Below, one piece after another: positions 33,583-43,873 of a stretch of 64,000 bases of DNA. Positions within the stretch are counted from its first letter, which is position 1. The number at the start of each line of letters is the position of its first letter. The translations under genes were made by a program, and so were the position numbers. Under the pieces are notes generated by a model. The model saw only the letters and a program-made list of their open reading frames with translations. It ran no database searches and had not been told where the DNA came from. Origin of the DNA: Sepioteuthis lessoniana (Eukaryota; Mollusca; Cephalopoda; Myopsida; Loliginidae); NCBI GenBank assembly GCA_963585895.1, contig OY757939.1, positions 22,488,371-22,552,370 of the forward strand. Direction: 5' to 3'.

Positions 33583-34097
33583 GTCGGCTGGGGCTGTAGA
33601 ATACACTGACTGCATCTCTGCAAAGGGGTAAAACTTCCCCTGACCACTGTCCTGGATATGACACTGAATCTGAAGGTGAGGCTCCAGTAATGCTAGAGTT
33701 TTGGGGTCCACTCTGGTTCGGAGTGGTAGCACCTGATAGTTTAAATGTCAAACAGTTCTATTCTATGTACTTATGCTAAACTGAATTGTTTGAAATACAA
33801 CTGCTTTTACTTTTAACTGTGTGTAAACAAATGACTGTTTAATTGAATTGTTAGTGTTAAATAGCAATACTTGAAGACAAATGTGTGCAAACAAATGATT
33901 AATAGTAAATAGGATTATTCATATTAGAGAGAAATAAGTGAAATCATTTAACAGTGTATAAAAAAAATGAGCTCAGACTCCATTTAAAAATATTGTCTAC
34001 AAAATGTTTGGAAATCATATTTAATATATATGTATAAAAAGGATTTGGCATTGAATAACCTAAAATGGTACATATGCCATAAAACCAAACCAAATCA
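33583..34097 (+). repeat. LH element, long form with SINE-A-like tail
   Basis: The well-preserved head is GGCTGGGGCTGTAGAATACA, then GACTGCATCTCTGCAAAGGG and CCTGGATATGACACTG. A tandem core has CTTATGCTAAACTGAATTG and ACTGTGTGTAAACAAATGA. The tail is GGCATTGAATAACCTAAAAT then ATATGCCATAAAACCAAACC. It shows that LH elements come with either tail subtype. Confidence 0.85.
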
Positions 34098-34197
34098 CCC
34101 TGTCAAAAATGATTAATATTTAAATTTTTGTGGTATCATCTTGCTTATGATAATAATCCATTGACTTTTGCTCCCAGCAATTGTCATTTGTTAGTTG

Positions 34198-34300
34198 CTG
34201 CTACACAAAAAAAAAGTAAATATGAACATACAGTGAATGTAATTCTCTAACCTTTTGAGATAAAACAAGCCTAGATTGGTTGATATGCCTTTAAAATCAA
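34198..34300 (+). repeat. LH element tail fragment
   Basis: It has GTAAATATGAACATACAGTG, TCTCTAACC and GATTGGTTGATATGCC with TTTAAAATCAA. Confidence 0.78.
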
Positions 34301-34474
34301 GCTGCCAAGCTTCCAAATCTATAAAAAAAAAAAAAAAAATCCTAACTGCCAAGATTATTTCCAATCCATGCTGTTCATTGCTGTTGTATAAATGACAATG
34401 TGAGCAATCATGATTTAAAATTTTTAAAAAATCATCTTAGTTATGTGATTAAAGTTTGCTCAGCAAGCAATTCA

Positions 34475-34812
34475 CCTTGTCAGCAGGACTTAGAATATGC
34501 TCCCTACAGAGGAGTAAGAACACACCTCAAAAGGAGGCGTTCTAAATACGACACTAAGCTGCATCTGATGTTGAGGTTCCAGTTCTGGGTTGTGTGAAGT
34601 ACCCCTTTATTGTTGAGACTCCTAAGTCCACTCTATGGGTTAAATAAATCTGTTTTAAAAAAATTATTTGTATTTGATATAGTAGGACCATGTGCAACAA
34701 AAATCTCAACACAAAATATGTAAATGTGAACATATAATGAATGAGATTCCTTAACCTCTTGGAATAAAAATAATGAAAATAATGGGTCGGCATGGCATGA
34801 AAATCGATCAAA
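34475..34812 (+). repeat. LH element copy
   Basis: It has GTCAGCAGGACTTAGAATA, TCCCTACAGAGGAGTAAG, GACACTAAGCTGCATCTGAT, AGTACCCCTTTATTGTTGAG, AATTATTTGTATTTGATA and an end with TTAACCTCTTGG and ATGAAAATCGATCA. Confidence 0.82.
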
Positions 34813-35547
34813 GAATGTAGTCTTTATCAAAATGCAACTTTGGTGGCAAATATGTCACTAGAACATTTCATATTCATCATAAAATAATTAAGGAGTTGAA
34901 AATAGATATAAATTTCTATTACTGTTATGTCTTCAGAAGAGTCTTATCACCTAAAAATTGGCTGTTCATTAAAAAAAAAAAATCGCATAGAAAATTGTTA
35001 CAAAGTTATAGGTTACACAGTAATGAAAAAGTATTGTTATGGCAACTGTTACCAGAGTAGAAGAGTATTGATATGGTTTTATCTATAAGGCCTTTTTACA
35101 CACTGGACCTGAATTCTCTAATTTTACCTTCTCTTAGGTAGATATTAATGTGTGTATATTCTATGAATAGATATTTCTCTGAATGGCAGATGGTTTCATG
35201 TGACAATACAAAATAATGCCTTCACAACTGTAACATGAAGCATTATATTATGGCCTCTTAATAGCATAGAAATAGAATTTTAAACTTTATAAAATTCTGT
35301 TATTCAGTGGTGAATAGAATATTATTTTGTTGGGTAGGGTGAGAAAATTTTTTGTCTGCAAACCTGACACGTGTACAAGAAATATTGAAGTATTGATTGA
35401 GTCTGTAGATAAATAGACTTTTAAGGTAAAATATGTTCACACACACATATATATATAAAGTAGTTTCATTTATAGCAAAGGAACAAGGCAAAAATAAATT
35501 CTTAATTTTACATTTAGTTTTATACTGTGCATAAATAATACATTTTT

Positions 35548-35690
35548 CCTTATTGGCCTGACTGTACAATGTTTTCCACATCACTTGGCTCCATGCTTTT
35601 ATTTCTGTTTCATTCTTGATATTGCCTTTCTTCTGTGTTTGCTCAAATTACTTGACAATTTCAAATCTAAATCAAATTATTCTTTTAAGG
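35548..35690 (-). mobile_element. LINE ORF2 C-terminal scrap, same family as 13335-13780
   Basis: It is similar to about 13335-13465 (TTCATTCTTGATATTGCC, GCTCAAATTACTTGACAATT). It lies 80 bp before the acceptor of the large RS exon. Confidence 0.55.
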
Positions 35691-35770
35691 AGAACATTTG
35701 GTGTACAAATTTTGTATTTCATTGTACCATTTTAAAAATTCTTCAATCTTGAATGATGTGTATTTTTCAG

Positions 35771-36594
35771 CGTTTTAGAGACCGTAGCATCACTCCACCT
35801 CATTGGCGTCGGGAACTGGACAAAATTCGTCCACTAGACAATGGCACAAAGTCTACTGCTGTGAGCCAGGACGGGTCAGGCAGCACTCGTTGGCTGAAAG
35901 GAGATAAACTGGATGCTGCTCGACAAAAGTCTTTAAATCGTCCCAATGAAGGAAACCGGGGTCGGGATTACACAGAGAGAGACTGGAGACGTGGTCGAAG
36001 TGGCAGCAGAAAAGATGAAAAAGATGATTCAAATTGGAATAAAGAAAATTCTCAAAGAAGTAGCAGTAGAGACCATAGGGGTCGAAAAAGTGAAGGAAGC
36101 AGGGACAGAGCCAGTAGAGACAAAGCCAGTAGAGACAGAGGCAGCCGGGAACGAGCCAGTCGAGACCGGGGCAGCCGGGACCAGGGCAGCCGAGAACGGG
36201 CCAGCCGGGACCGGGGCAGTCGAGACCGGGGTAGCCGGGACCGGGGCAGTCGAGACCGGGGCAGTCGAGACCGGGGTAGCCGGGACCGGGGCAGTCGAGA
36301 CCGGGGTAGCCGGGACCGGGCCAGTCGGGACCGGGGCAGCGGGGAACGGGCCAGTCGAGACAGAGGCAGCCGGGAACCGGTCAATCGAGATAAAGGCAGC
36401 CATGATAGGGATAAAGACCGTCAACGAGACAGAGGACGTGAACAAGATAGACGGCATAGACGAAGCAGTGAGAGATGTGACACAAAGTCTAGTGGCAGCG
36501 GTCGAGATCGAAGCAGGGAACATCGTTCTGAGCGTGAGAGTGAACGTGATCGTGACTCTGTCAAACATGGCAATGCTACTGCTGAGGAAGACAG
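35771..36594 (+). CDS. PPIG: RS cyclophilin, large tail exon with TPPHW motif and RDRGS repeats
   Basis: The exon has acceptor TATTTTTCAG and donor GTATGT. It begins RFRDRSITPPHWRRELDK and soon has WLKGDKLD; both are conserved in PPIG, NKTR and Moca-cyp. It continues with Arg/Asp/Ser-rich sequence. From about 36097 to 36411 there are roughly 21 copies of a five-residue unit, S-R-D-R-G with Ala, Glu, Lys or Gln variants, encoded by a 15-bp GC-rich minisatellite. RS/RD tails are phosphorylated by SR-protein kinases and mediate nuclear-speckle localisation (family knowledge). The exon is far richer in GC than its surroundings. Long open frames in the other reading frames here are by-products of the repeat. 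Confidence 0.95.
36097..36411 (+). repeat. Coding minisatellite, 15-bp unit (RDRGS)
   Basis: About 21 tandem 15-bp units of the type GGCAGTCGAGACCGG or GGTAGCCGGGACCGG lie inside the large tail exon. Every unit keeps the frame. Confidence 0.93.
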
Positions 36595-36860
36595 GTATGT
36601 GACATAATGGATTTTTTTAATTTAAAAAAAATAAATAAATGTAAAAATTAAGTGATCAAACGGTCTAAAAATAACTTGTGCTAAATGTGACTTCTAAGTC
36701 CTTGAACCCTTAACCCAACCTTTAGATACCCTGTATTTGAGCTCCTCAAATTCACAAAAATGGGGAAAAGTTGATATTTTTTCTCTTTAGTAAAAAGATC
36801 TTTTCTATTGAAAATTAACGTCTGGTTATAATATTATTACTGATATCAATGTGATTACTG

Positions 36861-37083
36861 GAGGAGTCCCCATAGCATGATGGCTAGCATACCAAATTGT
36901 GACATCATAGAATGTAACCATCGAACTTCAGTCATGCTATTACATTCACTTTCAGACTAATACCCTAGGGAAAAGTATAAACCCCTTCAAATAGTATTAC
37001 TGCTGTTTTTCTACAAGGATGGCTTTGGTATTGAATAACTCATGAAGGTTGATATGCCATTTCACAAAGAAACCAAACCAAGC
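36861..37083 (+). repeat. SINE-A copy
   Basis: It has GGAGTCCCCATAGCATGATG, GCTAGCATACC, TTCACTTTCAGACTAATACC, GGCTTTGGTATTGAATAACT and GTTGATATGCCATTTCACAA. Confidence 0.85.
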
Positions 37084-37279
37084 ATGTTGCTGCTATGGAA
37101 TAATTAAAAGAAAAATCAATGTATTCAATATGAATATGATTTGTGTATCGAAGAAAGAAAAATTTCCAAATCTGTGAATCAAAATTTTATCAAAACATGA
37201 GCAGAACATGACTGCTGTATAAAATAACACCCAGCTAAAAATATTTGGCCTCTGGATTTAAAGGGTTAACACATGTTTC

Positions 37280-37491
37280 TAAATAGAAAGAAAATACTCT
37301 TTTAAAGCTTTCAGTTATTTAACCCTTTTAGTACAAAGAACAAGTTGAGTCACTCAAATATACTTAATTTACAAGGGCGAGATGCAACTTTAGTTCACAT
37401 TAATATTGGGTTTTCCAAAATACTTGACTTATGAATTCAATGAGATGTAAATAGAAAGAAAATATTCTTTTAAAGCTTTCAGTTGTTTAAC
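37280..37491 (+). repeat. Pair of 43-bp direct repeats
   Basis: TAAATAGAAAGAAAATACTC plus the following TTTTAAAGCTTTCAGTTATT block (37280-37322) recurs at 37448-37491 with two substitutions. The spacer is about 125 bp. The purpose is unknown. Confidence 0.8.
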
Positions 37492-37924
37492 TTAGTTAAA
37501 CTCTCTCTCTAAAAAGAAGGATTGATTTATAACTCTACAATTAAAAATAAATAAAAATGACTTTGACCGAAATTATGAAATATAATTAAAACTACAGCAA
37601 ACAGATGAGATCCATTATTCATGGATTTTTTTGTTTTTTTTATTCCTCATTGACTATCCATACAATCTTGCAGATTGTTAGTATTGTGATTTAATGAAAT
37701 CTTTCTCTCAGTAGTCTAGTAACCTGACTCTGTTTAGGGGCATGACATCTCTTCATAACACTTTCCCAGAATTGGTTAAAACAAACAAACAAGGAAACTG
37801 ATGTGTCAAAAAAAAAAAAAAAATTAAAGACTGATATACCAGGTATTTTTATCATCTCTACACATAAACTCAACCAGTTAACATATATATGACACAACTC
37901 CTGTAGTGTGTCTTGGGCAGAAAT

Positions 37925-38165
37925 AGCCTGACAGAGCCCATCCCTCTCCTGGTTTGAATTCAGTTTTCCTTCTCTTAGACTGGTTGTCTTACCAAGATTA
38001 AAGAGCCTAGTTGGCCCTTCTATTTTTCTAGCTTGAGGGGAAAATAGTTGGAGTCATACTTTTCCGAAGGTAATTGTTGCTATGTGAAATGCAAACAGCC
38101 TTGTTCAGGATTTGAACTCTAGTAGCTAAGTCCACATCTACGACATTAACCATTGTATACAAACT
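37925..38165 (-). repeat. SINE-C copy
   Basis: In reverse: GTTTGAATTCAGTTTTCC, TCTTAGACTGGTTG, GAGTCATACTTTTCC and AGGATTTGAACTC. The 5' head end is degraded. Confidence 0.8.
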
Positions 38166-38904
38166 CTTTTATGCATAAAATCAAATTATATGCAAAGTTA
38201 GTTGCATTAGTGACTATCCAGTTTTCAAGCATTTTCTCTGTACATGCAATGGTTAAAGAGCCAATACACATTTGTATAATTTCTTTTAAATATGTATATA
38301 GACTTTGCTTAAAGATGAAAAGTTATTGATGACAATGTATAATTACTAATATTGTTGTAATCTACTCCAAAGTAAGATTATACAAACATTGAATTTCCTA
38401 AGCTCTTCCAAAATTTTCCCAGTTTAATGATTTTGCCAGAGCAACCAAAATTAACGAACTATTAATTTACTTATACATCCTGTGGCCTACCAATCTCTTA
38501 TTACTGTTTCTTTTATTATTATTATTATTCATAATGATGATAACGATTCATTGATGTGAGCTTGCATGTCACAGTTAAGCATATAGGCACTGCCATCTCT
38601 TTATTTTTATCTATCATTTTTATAGTAGTCTGATGTTTATAATTTTTACCACTATTGGTGTTGTCTTTTCAAAGGTAGCATTGATATTTAATACGAGCAA
38701 GACAGAGTTGAGGTTTACAATACAAGCATCTTATAACAATCTGGTATTTTTGGTTGGTACACAAACTCATTGGTTATCACAGGAGCTTTATATGGCTTAT
38801 ATTTCTAACTGAAAGGTGTGCTGGACTAAAAGCTAGTAAAATATCAGGAGTGTTTTGTTTTATTTATATATATATATATATATACACATACACAATCACT
38901 TTAT

Positions 38905-39090
38905 CATGGGGAGGATGTGACACAAGAGTGTCAAATTTTAAGCAGAGTACAGTGGATCTGAATTTAAAGCTTTCCTTTGAGATCAGTTGCATTACCAAGG
39001 CTAAAGAACTCAGTTTGCCCTATTATTTACCCATAGCTAGAGGAAGAAGAGATGGATTCATGCTTTTCCAAGGAATATTAGTACAACATT
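38905..39090 (-). repeat. SINE-C copy, head missing
   Basis: It has GAGGATGTGACACAAG, GATCTGAATTTAAAGC, TGCCCTATTATTTACCCATA and GGATTCATGCTTTTCC. A (TA)n(CA) tract at 38865-38895 adjoins it. Confidence 0.8.
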
Positions 39091-39137
39091 AAACAACCCG
39101 AAACTACACTTCGATTTCATTTCCTACAATATATATA

Positions 39138-39240
39138 TATATAATGAGATGAAGAAAAAAAACACAAGGTCTTCAGAGGATGATTTTATTTGTAGAAATA
39201 TTTGGCATTGCTTTGGTTTTTAGACCTTCATCAGGCAGGG
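39138..39240 (-). repeat. Repeat with hammerhead-like core, copy 1
   Basis: On the minus strand CTGATGA (39234-39228) is followed by AGGTCTAAAAACC, a possible helix II hairpin, then AAAGC where a hammerhead would have GAAAC. The repeat continues AAATAAAATCATCCTCTGAA and GACCTTGTG. The same sequence lies inverted at 41438-41560. Confidence 0.6.
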
Positions 39241-39424
39241 TATCTAAGTTATTAAAAAGAGTAGACATCAGTAATGGTTTGGTCAAACAATTCAGAAACT
39301 AATCAACTTGAATTTTAAAGATTCCAAGATGTTTGTCTACATATGTAATAAAAAACACAGGAAACATTGAATCTACTATCATTTCAAACCACAGTACTAT
39401 CAAACAGACCAATTTTTTTCAGTT

Positions 39425-40496
39425 TGTTTTTGTTTTACCACATATTAACCTCCTCATTTATTTAAAGCCAAATCAAGTTTAAAAAGAGGGAAACAGAAAG
39501 GTCTGTTAAATTGGAATTCATTAGTAGGGAAACAGTTTGTAGAAAGAATCTGGTTTTATTGAAAGTTTAATTGTAGAGAATCATCTTGTAAAAAGTTGGG
39601 GGTGGAGGACAGCTCGCAGAAAGGATCAGATTTTGTTAAAGTATTTCTTGTAGAGGAACGGTTTGTAGAAGAAATTTTGTCTTGTTGAAATTTCTTTTAG
39701 ATTTTTCTGTATATATTTATCGCTTTTAGGAATGACATTAAATTTTTTATTTCGATATTTTGGAACAGCTCCTTCATGTCATTTGCGCTATAAAAAGTTT
39801 TTCTTGTATAGGCCAGGTCAGTACATTCAATGAGAATGTGTTTCTCAATATTTGGTCAGGCATGCATGACATGTTAGTTGCTACTTAGCTTTAACTAAGT
39901 AAGAATATGTTGTCTTTGTATGACCTATAAGACTTCCTCTTTTCAGTTTTTTCTGTACCTTTGTTTCCATGTGGGATTAATTTCTAGTAATTTATTATGC
40001 TTATTGCTGTTCCAGCATTGTTGTCTTTGTAGTATGTATTTATTTATCTTCCTTTTAAAGTCTGTATATGGTATTTTAAACTTTTTTTCAGTGGTTATGT
40101 TTAGAGTAGACCTGGTTGCCTTATGTGCTTGGTCATTTCTGCTAATTCCAGCATGACTTGGGACCCAATATATCTGTACATCATTATCATGGTGTAATGG
40201 CTATTGTTGTAGGAAATGGACACGGCAACACGAGTTCAAATCCTGGACGAGACATAGTGTTTCACATAGCACTAATACCCTTGAGAAAGGTATGAATCCA
40301 ATGATTCTACCTCCAGCTATGGGTAAATAGTAGGGCAGACTAGGTTCTTCAGCCTTGGTGAGGCGACTAGTCTAGGAGAAGGAAAACTCTGAATTCAGAC
40401 CTTGTGTCATATCCTGCCTGAGCGGAGGGGTTGGTAAATATGATAGATTTTCTAATTTGCATAGAATTTTTATCATTAATGAATTTTCAAATTTCC

Positions 40497-40533
<37 letters not shown>

Positions 40534-41040
40534 GATTTTAACATTGATAGTGAATCAGAAAAGATAATAAAGTTGTTATTCCTTGATTCTGAGATGAGGT
40601 CAAGAGCCATGTTGATTGTGCTGAATATAGAGGTGTCATTTGGGAGATGTTTTTTTGAATATTTTCCCTTATGTACTGTGGCACAAACTGTTATTTTCTT
40701 CAGTTTAGTTCTGTCCATGAAGATGTGCGAGTGTTTGGGATATCTCTCCTTAACTTTTTCCAATTCCTCTTAAGTGGGTGAGTTTTATTTTTGTAGAATT
40801 TATAGAGAGTTTGTTTGGGGGGGGGCTTATGGTCCAAGGTAGAATATCTGGTATGATTGTCTTGTGTATTTCTGTCAACTCCATGTCTGCTTCTCCAATG
40901 ATCATTTCCATCCGGACGCCAAAGGGTTTTATGGCTTTTTCGTTCTTTTGGAATAGTTCTTTGTATTTTGGATAAAAAATATTATTGTGTACAGGATTTG
41001 CTGATTTTTCATTTTGTCTCTTATTAGATTGAAAAGTTGA
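39425..41040 (-). mobile_element. Jockey-like LINE, 5'-truncated, interrupted by SINE-C
   Basis: On the minus strand, from 41040 downward, it encodes a decayed YPKYKELFQKNEKAIKPFG region and RNase H pieces (HIFMDRTK, DTSIFST, ALDLISESRNNNFIIFSDSL). After the SINE-C insertion come GISRNDQAHKATRSTLN and KKFKIPYTDFKRKIN. The C-terminus is EKHILIECTDLAYTRK then KAINIYRKI and a stop near 39692. The 3' UTR (39425-39690) has an imperfect tandem repeat and ends in a TTTAAATAAATGAGG block, the same tail type as the other LINE. Confidence 0.85.
40186..40446 (+). repeat. SINE-C copy, best preserved
   Basis: It has GGTGTAATGGCTATTGTTG (A-box-like), CACGAGTTCAAATCCTGG (B box), TTTCACATAGCACTAATACC, AGCTATGGGTAAATAG, GGAAAACTCTGAATTCAG, GTGTCATATCCTGCC and GCGGAGGGGTTGGTAAAT. 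It is inserted into the minus-strand LINE between RNase H blocks. Confidence 0.88.
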
Positions 41041-41111
41041 TATGCCTTAAAACTCAACCAACCAACTTATTAGGTTGAATTGGTTTTGAAAAGTTACAAA
41101 ATCCCTTATTT

Positions 41112-41131
41112 AAAATAATTCAGCTTCACGG

Positions 41132-41175
<44 letters not shown>
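41112..41175. repeat. (TA)n microsatellite
   Basis: TA run of about 19 units with short flanking T and A tracts. Confidence 0.95.
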
Positions 41176-41177
<2 letters not shown>

Positions 41178-41437
41178 GTAAAACAGATAATTGAATTAGA
41201 CTGATAGAAAGAAAGTTAACATTGATAATGACAGATTTATTATGGAATGTTTAACATAGATATAAACTAAATGATATAATTATTTAGATAGGTATATTGG
41301 TGTGATATAGATTTTTTTTCTTTTAAATAAATGTATTTTGGAATCCTAATTACATCACACAAATTTGAAATGGAATGCTACCAATGGAAGCAGAATGTTA
41401 TAAAACTTTTAGCTTTTTCATTTCATTTAATAATTTA

Positions 41438-41560
41438 CACACCCTGATAAAAGTCTAAAAACCAAATTGCTTAACATTGGCAAATAATTCATTAAATAAA
41501 ATCATCCTCTAAAGCTCTTGTGTTTTTTCATCTTTCTACATTTTCATACTGTCATGTTTT
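41438..41560 (+). repeat. Repeat with hammerhead-like core, copy 2 (inverted relative to copy 1)
   Basis: It has CCTGATAAAAGTCTAAAAAC, then AATAAAATCATCCTCTAAAG and CTCTTGTGTTTTTTCATC, matching the complement of 39138-39240. The core is mutated (CTGATAA instead of CTGATGA). Confidence 0.65.
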
Positions 41561-41767
41561 ATTTCCAGTTTTTCCCAGACATGTGTAAATTATTTTAGCT
41601 GGAAATTTGTTGGAACAATAAAATTGAAGGTGAAGAGATTCCACAATGAGATTTAAAGATCCCAAACATGACTGAATTTTCATCATGTAATACACAATCA
41701 TTTAAAGATTCAATTTATTTGTTTGTTTTGTGTAGTAAGGTACCTTCATTTCCTATGATTATAAACA

Positions 41768-42002
41768 TTACACTGAGGTGACTCAAAGCCTCCCTTTTCA
41801 ATAGTTACTACACGGAGGTGTAGAGGAGGGTGCTACTTCTTTCCCTGGATTGCTCTACTTACCCTTGATCTGTACCTTAGAATGCTGAGTGTTAAGCGGA
41901 GGCATCAAGTACCATTTTTTGAGTCTTTAGTATGACTCGACCTGGGATTGAACCCTAGTCTCCTGGGCCATTTGCAAACATTCTAACCAATATGCCAATG
42001 GG
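41768..42002 (-). repeat. SINE-B copy, nearly full length
   Basis: In reverse: CTCCCTTTTCAATAGTTACT, GGATTGCTCTACTTACCC, GAATGCTGAGTGTTAAGC, TATGACTCGACCTGGG and ATTGAACCCTAGTCTCC. Confidence 0.88.
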
Positions 42003-42389
42003 TTGGTTTAATGTGTATGTGTATACACACACACAGGACCGTAAAAACTGACTCATGAAAAAAAACAGCTTTTGCTGTTGGCTCTGTCCAAACCCTTTTG
42101 CAAAATTACTTTATAAGTGGTCTATCACTGTGTTCTAAATCTGTGCACTAATTTCTTTATCATATTTTTACTTGGAGGATTCTTCACATTAAATGGATGA
42201 CACAGTATTTTCTTTTTGTTGAAATTGTAGATCTGTCAGTTGAATATTGAAATTCTATTATTTTAGTTTAGTCTTTCACACTGTAACTTGACTTTTTCCA
42301 TTTTCTAAGATTACTTATAATATCTGACAAATCATGTAAAAAAAATTGAATTAAAACAAAGTTAAGACTTTATTTTCACTACAAGCTTG

Positions 42390-42648
42390 TTGCATTTTTA
42401 TGTGAACATCTGAGTGTGTTTTCGCTAAATACTGTGTAAATTTTTTGTTTCAAAACATAATTAAACTGTACATTTTTACTTTTAGTCTTTATGAATCAGA
42501 TAAAAAGTTAAATAAATGTTAAATTTAAGTTAGTTTTAACTGTTAATAATTAAAAAAAAGTCTGTACCATACACAAGATTATTTTTATTTTAATTTTTAT
42601 TTTCAGAATTTTATGGTCCAAAGTTAGGGGCACATGTTATACATAATT
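42390..42648 (+). repeat. Unclassified repeat R8, copy 1
   Basis: Shares with 51617-51812 the blocks TTGCATTTTTATGTGAACAT, AATACTGTGTAAATTTT and GTCCAAAGTTAGG with CATGTTATACA. Weak similarity to 13195-13320 in reverse. Confidence 0.65.
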
Positions 42649-42762
42649 ATGATATTTTCTTTTCTCTTAGTAGAATAAAAATATAGTTATCTCTTTGATA
42701 AAAAAAAAGTTTAAAATTACATCTAACTATGAAGTACATTGTTTGCTTCAAAATTTAGTAAC

Positions 42763-42770
<8 letters not shown>

Positions 42771-42814
<44 letters not shown>
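42771..42814. repeat. (GT)n(TA)n microsatellite
   Basis: A GT run passes directly into a TA run. Another TA run lies at 43145-43165, after the 42-bp exon. Confidence 0.95.
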
Positions 42815-42817
<3 letters not shown>

Positions 42818-43014
42818 CTGAATGTTGCCAATACCCAAGAATTGTACTAGGTAAAGAGTAATAAAAGAGTTGTATATTTTTCAGCATTAGAAATATATAT
42901 TTATTCCCATTAAAACGAAAGTAATTGGGAGTTAGTTTTTTTTTTTTTTTTTTTTTAAGTCAATTGAATATGGTATTTCATATTGTCAAAAGCTTTTTCC
43001 TTTCTTTCCCTAAG

Positions 43015-43056
43015 GGAGCATTCAAAGGAAGATACAAAGAAAGCTAAAGAAAAAAA
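43015..43056 (+). CDS. PPIG: RS cyclophilin, 42-bp Lys-rich exon (EHSKEDTKKAKEKK)
   Basis: This short exon lies between TTTCTTTCCCTAAG and GTATGTA. It starts with one base completing an Arg codon, then encodes EHSKEDTKKAKEKK, and ends two bases into a codon. The frame joins the exons on either side. At 42 bp it can be skipped without shifting the frame, so it may be a cassette exon (inference). Support is weaker than for the isomerase exons because the peptide is low-complexity. Both splice sites and the phase are nevertheless correct, and the upstream T-rich tract is strong. Confidence 0.75.
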
Positions 43057-43310
43057 GTATGTATGCCATGGGATCTATTTCATTATATTTATCACTATCA
43101 CCCCACCATAGATCAAGTCCTTAAAGGTTTAATTCTCTTTCTAAAATATATATATATATATATATACATACGTAATATCTTAGACGACAGAGGAGTGTGC
43201 ATTGTCCAATGTTCATTAGTAAGGGAAATGGAATTGGCTAGTCAAGTGAAATTCTGGCGAAAGCTGTTTTTTTTTGTTTTTTTTTTTTTGCATTTACTTT
43301 CTAGTCATGA

Positions 43311-43448
43311 CTTTGAGAAAGCTATGAATTAATTTCTTCTTGCTCCAGTTATAGTTAAAAGTAGTGGGGCAGACTAGGAGGGCTCGCTATCTTTGTATGG
43401 GGAAGCAATCTAGGACAACAATTCTGAATTCAAAACCAGGTGTCCCTA
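43311..43448 (+). repeat. SINE-C fragment
   Basis: It has TTTGAGAAAGCTATGAAT, GGGGCAGACTAGG and GAAGCAATCTAGG, then ATTCTGAATTCAAAACC. Confidence 0.7.
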
Positions 43449-43586
43449 AGGCAATGTTGTCTTCAACATTATTCTGACAACTCTCTTGCAATAACATTGG
43501 TGCTACTCTATATTAGCTCTTGCCTTTCATTTGGACAACTAGACAGATTAATGGTCTCTCAAACTCACCAGATTAAAAGATGCAAC

Positions 43587-43620
<34 letters not shown>

Positions 43621-43750
43621 TGCTCAATATTGGTGATAAGCATATGTAGATCTAAGTTTTAATAGTGTAGATACAGTCAACAGCTCTTGGTGACTGTCAG
43701 TTTCTCACATATGTGATCATCAGACCAAATCTGATAGATATGCTTACACA

Positions 43751-43873
43751 CACAGTGGTTGAAAAGTAACTCCCTATTTCAAAATACTTATAATTTCATT
43801 TCTTGTCAAAATTATAGTTAAGAAATAAATGAGAATTTTAAAATATTGAGTTATTTTTCAATCACCTTCTGTA
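43751..43873. mobile_element. Short foldback MITE
   Basis: CACAGTGGTTGAAAAGTAAC at the left pairs with the inverse of TTATTTTTCAATCACCTTCT at the right. Pairing extends almost to the centre near 43810 (CAAAATTATAG). Confidence 0.72.

Noticed and set aside
36029-36568. Long antisense and alternate-frame open frames over the large RS exon
   Set aside because: They arise because the 15-bp unit is open in several frames. The chosen frame alone has conserved TPPHW and WLKGDK motifs and joins both neighbouring exons.
41026-41070. Extra plus-strand LINE tail (TTGATATGCCTTAAAACTC) upstream of the minus-strand LINE, as evidence of twin priming
   Set aside because: The minus-strand LINE already has its own tail at 39430. 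This scrap more simply ends another truncated repeat.
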